This document shows, in pieces, positions 1 through 7,281 of a stretch of 64,000 nucleotides of DNA (position 1 is its first letter; every line of letters begins with the position of its first letter). The notes beneath the pieces were generated by a model. That model saw only the letters and a list, made by a program, of their open reading frames with translations. It did no database searches and was not told the origin of the DNA. Origin of the DNA: an uncultured Lachnospiraceae bacterium (GTDB taxonomy: Bacteria; Bacillota; Clostridia; Lachnospirales; Lachnospiraceae); the NCBI GenBank assembly GCA_902767135.1, contig CACXGE010000038.1, positions 1-64,000 of the forward strand, given 5' to 3'. The translations under genes and the position numbers were made by a program.

Positions 1-64
1 ACCACTTGTGGAGAGAAAATTTATATAAAATATATAAGAAAACCCAGTAAAATCAATGGGTTGG

Positions 65-81
65 GGCGTTTGTTAAACGCC
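65..81. other. Perfect inverted repeat upstream of the HAD gene
   Basis: GGCGTTT and AAACGCC pair around a 3-base loop, giving a 7-bp stem about 30 bases before the HAD start codon. No T-run follows on either strand, so it does not look like a terminator. It could be the 3' hairpin of an upstream transcript or a leader hairpin. Confidence 0.3.
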
Positions 82-112
82 TAATTAAAAAATATACAAG
101 GAGAACATATCT

Positions 113-748
113 ATGGTTGATAGCATTTTATTTGATTTGGACGGAACCCTTTGGGATTCCACCGATATTGTTGCAACTGCCTGGAACAAAGCAATTGCAG
201 AGGACAAACGGTTACAGCTGACTTTTACTGGTGATGATTTAAAGAAACTTTTTGGAAAACCTCTCCCAGAAATTGCCAGTATCATCTTCGGCGAACTTCC
301 AAGAAAAGACCAATTAGAACTTATGGACAGGTGTTGCCACGAAGAACATACTGCCCTTCTAAAAACCTGTGGAACACTATTTCCAAAACTAGAAGAAACC
401 TTAAAGGAATTGTCCACAAAATATACATTATGTATTGTTAGCAACTGCGAGGACGGGTATATTGAGACATTTCTTAAAGCCAGTGGACTGACAGCATACT
501 TTACTGATTTTGAATGTCCTGGAAACAGCGGACTTTTAAAAGGGGATAACATCAAGCTGGTAGTAGAACGAAATCACTTCAAGCAACCAGTTTATCTTGG
601 AGATACTCAGGGTGATGCAGATGCTTGTGCCTACGCTAAAGTTCCTTTTATCCATGCTTCTTATGGATTTGGTACCGTAAGTAACAACAAATACAAAATA
701 TCCGCATTTAGTGAATTACCTTCTTATATTGAAAAAACCTGGGCGTGA
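113..748 (+). CDS. HAD-family hydrolase (phosphoglycolate phosphatase-like)
   Basis: A 211-residue cytosolic haloacid dehalogenase-type phosphatase. The nucleophile motif DLDGT (Asp8, acid/base Asp10) is at the N-terminus, a small helical cap of the C1 type follows, and the acidic metal-binding motif GDTQGDADA lies near residue 163. The start has a good AAGGAG ribosome binding site 8 bases upstream. The family dephosphorylates small phosphoesters such as 2-phosphoglycolate or nucleotides; the substrate here cannot be told from sequence. It stands alone on the plus strand and ends inside a terminator hairpin shared with the convergent membrane-protein gene. Confidence 0.85.
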   Translation: MVDSILFDLDGTLWDSTDIVATAWNKAIAEDKRLQLTFTGDDLKKLFGKPLPEIASIIFGELPRKDQLELMDRCCHEEHTALLKTCGTLFPKLEETLKELSTKYTLCIVSNCEDGYIETFLKASGLTAYFTDFECPGNSGLLKGDNIKLVVERNHFKQPVYLGDTQGDADACAYAKVPFIHASYGFGTVSNNKYKISAFSELPSYIEKTWA

Positions 749-762
749 TACCCAGGTTTTTT
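732..762. terminator. Bidirectional intrinsic terminator
   Basis: The stem AACCTGGG / CCCAGGTT has A-runs on the left and T-runs on the right, so it can end both the HAD transcript (plus) and the convergent 778-2523 transcript (minus). The HAD stop codon sits in the loop. Confidence 0.85.
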
Positions 763-777
763 ACTATATGTATCTGC

Positions 778-2523
778 TTATGAAGCATCAAAATTATCCT
801 GTTTTTGTTTCTGTTTTTCCTTCGCCTGCTGAATCTTCTTCATACGTTTCTCACGCACATTTTCTGAGACAAGTTTTGATGGGTCAATGGAAAGCTTGGA
901 AAGCAATTCTTCCAATTCCGGATCCACATTATCCGCTTCCTCCATTTCTTCTTCATCAAAGAAGTATTCCGCTTCCTCTTCTTCTGTCATTCCCTGGGTT
1001 TCACCTGGGACATTTCCTCCATGGAGTTTTCCAATCACACCTGCTGTCCACTGTTGTTTCTTTTTCTCTTCTTCCATCTGTCTCCTTCGGATTTCCTCAA
1101 TGGTATGAATGGTATCATCCCCTAGAGCCCTACGATAAAGAATAGAAACAATGGCACTGGAACAGATAGCCAGTATAAAGCCAAATTCCAATTGAACACC
1201 GGTACCAGTTTCAAACAATGCTCCTGCAAACACAAGGAGGCTTCCTACCCCCAAAACAAAGTTAATATATCCATGATGCTGTCTTTGCAATAATTCTATT
1301 GCCAGGATTCCCGTCCCCAGAAGGATTAATAAGTAATAAGCATCCTGTACAAAAATCATTTTACTAGCACTCATATCTACACGGATGGCAAGGTCATATC
1401 CACATCCAAACACATACTGAGCCTTTTGTAAAATCATATTTACCGTACCGCCAAAATTTTCACTTACTCTGTCATATACTTTTCCAAGACAAAGCATCTG
1501 GGCATCCTTTGGATTATTGCCTTCTTTATAATTATTCATCAAATAATCATAATCTTCTTTATTTTCCTTGCCCTTGCTTTCTTCATTAAACCCGGTCAAC
1601 ATGGCGTATCCATTCATTCCAGTTACTTTAGATGAAGGAAGATCCAAGGATGTTGCCACCATACCGTTTACACCTATGTTCACAATAAGAGCCACACCAA
1701 GGGAAACTGCAACTGCAGGAATCCGTTTCATAAAATTCTCTCCAAGGGTTCTCTCTTTGCCTTCATCGCCTCTCACAAATAGAGATGCCAGCAACACTAC
1801 CACGAAAAGAATCATTCCTGTCTGCATATAAATCAACAACCCCAGTGCTACACCGGTCAGTGCTGCAAACACATACCATAAGGCTCCTTTGCGTGATAAC
1901 ATAATGAAATAAATCACTGCAAGAAACAACATTCCACAAAAATACTGGGGATTGTAATACACAACTCCATACATATGCGACGGCCAGCATGCTGCTATGA
2001 ATAATGCTAAAATACCTCCGCTTCTTCCGTACATAGAACGAACGATAAGGTAAATAAATACCATAGCCACAATATTGCAGAAAATATTACACAATTCATA
2101 TCCGGAAATACTTCCGCCTGCCATCCCTTCAAAAATGCCAACAAAAGCCTCATATACCTTTCTTGCCGGGAAGAGTTGTGGTAATTTTTCATACTCTTCC
2201 CCAATAGTAGAAATCTGCACCCTGGCAGCTATTACAAAACGGCTTACCAGTGTAATCACTGCACATACCGAAATGCTGACAATCTCAGCAATCATCATTT
2301 TCCTTTTCATACAATATAGCAACACAAATACTTTTTCTTCTGCAAGATAAGTGATAATCTTATTGATTATCAATGCAACCATCAAAAACACCAGTAACAA
2401 AATTCCCATATATAGAAATTCTCTTCCACTTACATCGCCATAATTTGTCACTCCATTTACCAATAAGAACATACTTATAAGAGCGAAAACTGCCACTACA
2501 AATTTTTTCCCTACACTTAACAT
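778..2523 (-). CDS. Unrecognised polytopic membrane protein with acidic cytoplasmic tail
   Basis: A 581-residue protein I do not recognise. Hydrophobic segments lie near residues 8-24, 36-60, 78-98, 145-163, 168-184, 193-210, 214-248 and 268-290, then a soluble stretch of about 90 residues and two or three more segments between about 390 and 470. The last 100 residues are very acidic, then lysine-rich and probably helical (EEMEEADN, EKQKQKQ). The many-helix layout with large loops is reminiscent of GT-C glycosyltransferases, but no catalytic motif is obvious, so this is only a guess. It is followed at 17 bases by no other gene on its strand and is preceded by scpB 17 bases upstream, so it is probably transcribed with scpAB. 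Confidence 0.7.
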   Translation of the reverse strand: MLSVGKKFVVAVFALISMFLLVNGVTNYGDVSGREFLYMGILLLVFLMVALIINKIITYLAEEKVFVLLYCMKRKMMIAEIVSISVCAVITLVSRFVIAARVQISTIGEEYEKLPQLFPARKVYEAFVGIFEGMAGGSISGYELCNIFCNIVAMVFIYLIVRSMYGRSGGILALFIAACWPSHMYGVVYYNPQYFCGMLFLAVIYFIMLSRKGALWYVFAALTGVALGLLIYMQTGMILFVVVLLASLFVRGDEGKERTLGENFMKRIPAVAVSLGVALIVNIGVNGMVATSLDLPSSKVTGMNGYAMLTGFNEESKGKENKEDYDYLMNNYKEGNNPKDAQMLCLGKVYDRVSENFGGTVNMILQKAQYVFGCGYDLAIRVDMSASKMIFVQDAYYLLILLGTGILAIELLQRQHHGYINFVLGVGSLLVFAGALFETGTGVQLEFGFILAICSSAIVSILYRRALGDDTIHTIEEIRRRQMEEEKKKQQWTAGVIGKLHGGNVPGETQGMTEEEEAEYFFDEEEMEEADNVDPELEELLSKLSIDPSKLVSENVREKRMKKIQQAKEKQKQKQDNFDAS

Positions 2524-2540
2524 TTTTCTTCCCTTTCCTT

Positions 2541-3110
2541 TTACACTTTAAGTTTTAATTGTACTTCCTGTTCTGCCTCTGTCTTGAATTCTTCCACCTT
2601 ATCCTGAGATAACACCGGCAACTCATCGATGGATTGCACACCAAAACACCGCAAAAACTCTTCTGTAGTTCCAAACAACAACGGACGCCCCGGGGCATCT
2701 TTTCTACCCAATTCACACACCAGATTGTACTCTACCAGCTTGTTCACTGCGTGGTCCGTCTTTACTCCACGGATTTTTTCTATCTCCACTTTTGTGATGG
2801 GCTGCTTATAAGCCACAATAGACAATGTTTCCAACAATACATCTGTCAACACATGCTTTTTCGGCTGTGCTGCCAGCTTGATAAGATAATCATACATTTC
2901 TTTTTTGGTACACATTTGATAGGAGCCTTCCAATTCAATAATTTGAATCCCTCGATCCTCACTTGCGTATTTATCCATCAAATTATGTATCATTTTCTTT
3001 GTGGTTTCCTCATCATGGCCAATGGTTGATGCCAATCTGCTTAGTTCCACTGAATCTCCCATGGTAAAAAGCAAAGCTTCCATCACTGCCTCATATTTTT
3101 TAATTTCCAT
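2541..3110 (-). CDS. scpB: Segregation and condensation protein B
   Basis: A 189-residue ScpB, the kite subunit that dimerises and binds ScpA to close the SMC ring in chromosome segregation. Two winged-helix domains are visible: the first around residues 1-75 and the second around 85-165, with the conserved stretch YKQPITKVEIEKIRGV near residue 105. Length is typical. It overlaps the end of scpA by 11 bases, the usual translationally coupled scpA-scpB arrangement. Confidence 0.95.
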   Translation of the reverse strand: MEIKKYEAVMEALLFTMGDSVELSRLASTIGHDEETTKKMIHNLMDKYASEDRGIQIIELEGSYQMCTKKEMYDYLIKLAAQPKKHVLTDVLLETLSIVAYKQPITKVEIEKIRGVKTDHAVNKLVEYNLVCELGRKDAPGRPLLFGTTEEFLRCFGVQSIDELPVLSQDKVEEFKTEAEQEVQLKLKV

Positions 3111-3864
3111 TTACTGTTTCCTCATCTATCACTGTAATATATATTTCTCCAAAAGTTTCCTGCTGGGCAATGGTAATCCTCCCTGCTTTCATCAGCTCCA
3201 AAATTACCATAAAAGTGACAACAATCTCCATTTTGGTGCATTGTTTTTCCAATAACCCACGAAACGTAAATGCTTTGTGTTCCTGTATGTATTCCTCCAC
3301 ATCAATAAACTTGTCTTCAATGCTCACATCTTCTTTCTCAATATTGCCATACTGGCTTCGAATGGGGTCTATCCTGTCTTCCTGTCTTTTCATACAGGCT
3401 TTAAACACAGAATTCAACTTCCTCAGCGTTACATCACTTAGCAATTCACTGACATCAAATGGAGGAACATAATCCAGGACTTCCTTGGGAATGGTAGGGT
3501 TTTTATAAAGAGACCTACCTGCATCCCTTTGCCGGTCTTTTAATTCTTCTGCCATAAATTTATACATTTTGTATTCCAGCAATTGTTCCACCAGTTCTGC
3601 TCTCGGGTCAATTTCTTCCCCTTCTTCATCTACTTCCTTTGGCAGTAACATTTTACATTTGATGTCAATCAAAGTTGCCGCCATTACCAAAAACTCACTG
3701 ACTACATTCAAATCCTGACGTTCCATTTCTCTAATGTATGCCAGATACTGCTCTGTGATGTCAAAAATTGGAATGTCATATATATTTACCTTATTTTTGT
3801 CAATGAGATGCAGCAATAAATCTAAAGGCCCTTCAAAAGCCTGTAATTTTACTGTAATTGACAT
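3100..3864 (-). CDS. scpA: Segregation and condensation protein A
   Basis: A 254-residue ScpA kleisin that bridges the SMC ATPase heads. The N-terminal family signature FEGPLDLLLHLI is at residues 9-20 and a winged-helix C-terminus follows after an acidic middle section. It acts on the nucleoid with SMC and ScpB. It is the upstream member of a coupled pair with scpB. Confidence 0.95.
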   Translation of the reverse strand: MSITVKLQAFEGPLDLLLHLIDKNKVNIYDIPIFDITEQYLAYIREMERQDLNVVSEFLVMAATLIDIKCKMLLPKEVDEEGEEIDPRAELVEQLLEYKMYKFMAEELKDRQRDAGRSLYKNPTIPKEVLDYVPPFDVSELLSDVTLRKLNSVFKACMKRQEDRIDPIRSQYGNIEKEDVSIEDKFIDVEEYIQEHKAFTFRGLLEKQCTKMEIVVTFMVILELMKAGRITIAQQETFGEIYITVIDEETVNGN

Positions 3865-3922
3865 AACTTCCTACTTTCTTTCATCCATATATTCTTACTC
3901 AAAGTTTAGCCTATGGACAAAT

Positions 3923-4795
3923 CTATTCTTCCGAACCCAATCTTAACACAACCAATTCCGCCGGATTAAACAGTCGGATGGGAATGGTATGCACCCCCAA
4001 TCCCCTGCTAATAATGATTTCTTTTCCGAATTCTCTTTTCCTTCCACCGTCATATTTAGGAAAAATTCTTAAACTTGGCGAAATGACACCCCCAAGAAAA
4101 GGGAGTCTCATAATTCCCCCATGAACATGACCGGATAAAGTGACATCTGCCCCCCATCCGGCATAAGCCTTAAAATACTCAGGATTGTGTGCTAACAGCA
4201 TGGTATAAGCTTTTGGTTTCCTGCCCAATAAAGCTTCCACCCCTTCCTTACTAAGAATCTCGTGAAAAAATTTGTTATAAAACTCTTTGTCTATCTCGAT
4301 TCCAAAAATATGAATCTTTGTATCTTCCACATCTATGGTAGCGCTTTCATTTATCAACCAATGTATGGGAAGATGTTGTAATGCCTTCTCATAGCGCTTA
4401 TCCATATCCTGATAAACCTCCGGATACAGACGCAATCTGTGCTCATGATTCCCTGGGGCATAGAATACCTTATGCTCCTTACACAATTGTTCTAATAATT
4501 TTACTGCCACCGAAAAATCTGCCCCTGGTTTTGCCACAAGCAAATCTCCTCCAATCAAAACACATTCTGGCTTTAATTGGCGAATATGTTCTAGTAGTAT
4601 ATCATTGTCATTCCCATACACATGATTGTGTAAATCTGAGAGAAAAACAATATTGTGAGTTTCCTTCCACTTTGTACTGGGAACTGTTACATCATACATC
4701 TTCGTAACAAAAAAATGATTTTCTCTAACAATTTCACACAGTACAACTATCCCACAAATGATAATACCTACCAAAATTATGATAATAAATCTCAT
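3923..4795 (-). CDS. Membrane-anchored metallophosphoesterase
   Basis: A 290-residue calcineurin-like phosphoesterase (YkuE/YaeI type). A hydrophobic N-terminal helix (residues 2-20) should anchor it in the membrane. The five metal-binding blocks are in order: SDLHNH, GGDLL, GNHEHR, AHNPE and GHVHGG. Members of this group hydrolyse phosphodiesters, some acting on lipid precursors such as UDP-diacylglucosamine in Proteobacteria; the substrate in Firmicutes is not known. It is divergent from the carboxypeptidase gene and 58 bases downstream of the scpA start. Confidence 0.85.
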   Translation of the reverse strand: MRFIIIILVGIIICGIVVLCEIVRENHFFVTKMYDVTVPSTKWKETHNIVFLSDLHNHVYGNDNDILLEHIRQLKPECVLIGGDLLVAKPGADFSVAVKLLEQLCKEHKVFYAPGNHEHRLRLYPEVYQDMDKRYEKALQHLPIHWLINESATIDVEDTKIHIFGIEIDKEFYNKFFHEILSKEGVEALLGRKPKAYTMLLAHNPEYFKAYAGWGADVTLSGHVHGGIMRLPFLGGVISPSLRIFPKYDGGRKREFGKEIIISRGLGVHTIPIRLFNPAELVVLRLGSEE

Positions 4796-4933
4796 TTTTT
4801 CGCTCCTTAAATAAGGTTCTCAATGAATATTATACTAATTTATATCCCTTTCCTCAAGTCTTTCTTTTAATTTTTTTAATAAAATCTTCACATTATTTTC
4901 TTTCTTTTCGCATATTTATTAAAAAAGTGTTGG

Positions 4934-6121
4934 ATGATTCGGTATATGAAATATTTTTTTTCAAAACTTATTACGAACATAACCTTTATGCTATGTTTAC
5001 TTTGCCTGTTTTTTCAACCCAGCCTTTTGGCTTATGCCCAAGAAGAACCCAATTTATCCTCACAAAGTGCCATTTTGCTGGAACCTTCCACCAAAACTAT
5101 CCTTTATGAAAAAAATTCTCACGACAAACTCCCTCCTGCCAGCATCACGAAAATTATGACTTTACTCATCACCTTTGATCAACTGAAAGAAAGAAAAGTC
5201 CATCTTGAAGACTCTGTCACCGTATCAGAGCATGCCGCCTCCATGGGAGGCTCCCAGGTTTACTTAGAACCCGGGGAAACCCAGACCTTAGATACCATGA
5301 TTAAATGTGTTGTGGTATCCTCTGCCAATGATGCCTGTGTAGCCATCAGTGAACATATTGCAGGATCGGAAGATGCCTTCGTTGCTATGATGAATGAGCG
5401 TGCGAAAGGTCTTGGAATGCAGGATACTACCTTTCTAAACTGTAATGGTCTGGACGTGGAAGGACACCAAACCTCTGCTCATGATATCGCATTAATGTCT
5501 GCAGAACTTATGACCAAATATCCTGAAATCGAGAAATATACTACCATATGGATGGATACCGTCACTCACACCACAGCCCGTGGCGAATCACAGTTTGGCC
5601 TATCCAGCACAAACAAATTGTTAAAAATGAGTCCGGACATTACCGGATTAAAGACTGGTTTTACCTCTAAAGCTAAGTTTTGTGTCTCTGCAAGTGCCCG
5701 TCGAAACGATATAAACTTAATTTCTGTGATTTTGGCAGCCCCGGATACCAAAACCCGATTTGGCGAAGCGCTTTCCTTGCTAAACTACGGTTTTTCCAAA
5801 TGCCAGATGTACACCGCCCCTCAGCCAAAAGCATTGTCATTACCTGTAAGATTTGCAACCAAGGAACAGGTTTCTTTGGTGCCTAATGAAACTTTTCGAT
5901 ATTTAGATACCGCTGGAAGCGACCTTAGCTCAATTACGGAAAAATATCAACTACCTGAGTATGCTACCGCCCCAATACATGCCAAGGACAAAGCCGGTAC
6001 CATTGAATACTTTCTCAACGGCACAAAAATTGGCAGTTGTAATCTTGTCTATAAAGAAGATATTGACAAAATCACCTATTTCTGGTGCTTTCGCCATCTC
6101 TTATCCCAACTTTTACTATAA
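4934..6121 (+). CDS. D-alanyl-D-alanine carboxypeptidase (DacF-like PBP)
   Basis: A 395-residue low-molecular-weight penicillin-binding protein that trims the terminal D-Ala of peptidoglycan pentapeptides outside the cell. A signal peptide covers about residues 1-35. The three active-site motifs are SITK (Ser70, Lys73), SAN (130-132) and KTG (240-242). A C-terminal PBP5-like domain ends in a short hydrophobic tail. Two starts are possible, the listed ATG and an in-frame ATG 12 bases later; neither has a strong ribosome binding site. It is related to sporulation DacF and vegetative DacA, which I cannot separate here. Confidence 0.9.
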   Translation: MIRYMKYFFSKLITNITFMLCLLCLFFQPSLLAYAQEEPNLSSQSAILLEPSTKTILYEKNSHDKLPPASITKIMTLLITFDQLKERKVHLEDSVTVSEHAASMGGSQVYLEPGETQTLDTMIKCVVVSSANDACVAISEHIAGSEDAFVAMMNERAKGLGMQDTTFLNCNGLDVEGHQTSAHDIALMSAELMTKYPEIEKYTTIWMDTVTHTTARGESQFGLSSTNKLLKMSPDITGLKTGFTSKAKFCVSASARRNDINLISVILAAPDTKTRFGEALSLLNYGFSKCQMYTAPQPKALSLPVRFATKEQVSLVPNETFRYLDTAGSDLSSITEKYQLPEYATAPIHAKDKAGTIEYFLNGTKIGSCNLVYKEDIDKITYFWCFRHLLSQLLL

Positions 6122-6125
6122 CAGA

Positions 6126-6150
6126 AAAACGGCAGTCTTACTGCCGTTTT
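6126..6150. terminator. Bidirectional intrinsic terminator
   Basis: The stem AAAACGGCAG / CTGCCGTTTT lies between the convergent carboxypeptidase and CmpB-like genes, with T-runs on both strands. Confidence 0.85.
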
Positions 6151-6164
6151 CACTATACCAGAAC

Positions 6165-6740
6165 TCATTCTTCGTTGGTATTTACCATCTTGATTCCTGG
6201 CATTTCTTTCATATTTTTGGTTTCCATCAAGGCTCTCACAAAGGCAATCACATAGTAAACAGTTAACAACAGTGACAAAACATGTCCTGTCTCCACCGAA
6301 ATTTTCTCAGTGAACGCCATAACTGCATTATGTAAAAAACCAAACATAATAATTGTATACAGGCCCCATGCCAATGTGCTTTCAAGACAAAGTATCCCCT
6401 GGTAATTCAATGGTTTTTCACTATAATCCCACCAGACGCATCCTGTATATCTCATCATAATCTTCGCAACAATAAATTCCACCGCTGTAGCCAAAAGAGC
6501 TCCTATAATATAGAGCAGCACGTAATGGCCTTCTAATGGCTTTAGCACAAAATAGACAAACAAAGCCCCCACACCATAAATAGGACAGATGGGACCTTTT
6601 ATGATTCCTCGATTGGTAATCTTCTTAAAGCAAACGGACATATATATGGATTCCACAAACCAGCCTAAAATACTATATACCCAAAACCATGCACATATAT
6701 GATAAATATCCGTTCCAAATAATTGATACGTCCAAATCAT
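6165..6740 (-). CDS. CmpB-type membrane protein (putative ABC-transporter type IV)
   Basis: A 191-residue integral membrane protein with about five hydrophobic segments. The family signature is near the N-terminus: GWFVESIY followed by NRGIIKGP and PIYGVGA (residues about 26-60). This matches the family named ABC_trans_CmpB (PF06541), common in Clostridia; its biochemical role is not established. It has its own predicted promoter and terminator, so it is monocistronic. Confidence 0.8.
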   Translation of the reverse strand: MIWTYQLFGTDIYHICAWFWVYSILGWFVESIYMSVCFKKITNRGIIKGPICPIYGVGALFVYFVLKPLEGHYVLLYIIGALLATAVEFIVAKIMMRYTGCVWWDYSEKPLNYQGILCLESTLAWGLYTIIMFGFLHNAVMAFTEKISVETGHVLSLLLTVYYVIAFVRALMETKNMKEMPGIKMVNTNEE

Positions 6741-6789
6741 AACATCAACTCCCTATAAATCCAAACATTTTTCATGAACTATTTATTGC

Positions 6790-6818
6790 ATTATACTTTA
6801 TAATTATTTTATACACAA
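6790..6818 (-). promoter_or_regulatory. Sigma-A promoter for the CmpB-like gene
   Basis: On the minus strand TTGTGT (6813-6818) and TATAAT (6790-6795) are separated by 17 bases, about 50 bases before the start codon. Confidence 0.6.
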
Positions 6819-6883
6819 GAAAGATTTCCTTAAGATTCTCTAAAAATGTAACCTATAACCAATAAACGTTTCGGTTGTAACAT

Positions 6884-6913
6884 AAAAATTCCCTGGTAAA
6901 CATCGCCAGGGAA
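6884..6913 (-). terminator. Intrinsic terminator of rpsU
   Basis: On the minus strand TTCCCTGG pairs with CCAGGGAA across a 9-base loop, followed by five T residues. It lies 14 bases after the rpsU stop. Confidence 0.85.
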
Positions 6914-6927
6914 CTTTATAGCACTAA

Positions 6928-7104
6928 TTAATTATATTTACGCTTTCTAGCCGCTTCAGACTTTTTCTTACGTTTTACGCTTGGCTTTTCGTAATGTTCT
7001 CTTTTACGAATTTCCTGCTGGATTCCTGCCTTCGCGCAGTTTCTCTTGAATCTACGTAAAGCGCTATCTAAAGTCTCATTATCTTTTACGATTACATTTG
7101 ACAT
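6928..7104 (-). CDS. rpsU: 30S ribosomal protein S21
   Basis: A 58-residue S21. The translation starts [19 protein letters not shown] and ends in a long Lys/Arg-rich tail ([18 protein letters not shown]), exactly the S21 pattern. A strong GGAGGGAGG-type ribosome binding site is about 14 bases upstream. S21 joins the 30S subunit near the anti-Shine-Dalgarno region. It has its own promoter and terminator. Confidence 0.97.
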   Translation of the reverse strand: MSNVIVKDNETLDSALRRFKRNCAKAGIQQEIRKREHYEKPSVKRKKKSEAARKRKYN

Positions 7105-7182
7105 AGTATCACACCTAACCTCCCTCCAGTTGCGTATTGTGCTAAATACAACTGTTTGGGTATTTTTTTCGCACTGAAATTA

Positions 7183-7210
7183 ATTATAACAGAAACTTTC
7201 TATTCGTCAA
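7183..7210 (-). promoter_or_regulatory. Sigma-A promoter of rpsU
   Basis: On the minus strand TTGACG (7205-7210) and TATAAT (7183-7188) are 16 bases apart, giving a leader of about 70 bases before rpsU. Confidence 0.75.
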
Positions 7211-7281
7211 GCCTATTTCTTGAAAAAAATTATATTTTTTAATTTTTAGTCATTTTATCCATAATTATCCAAAGATTATAT

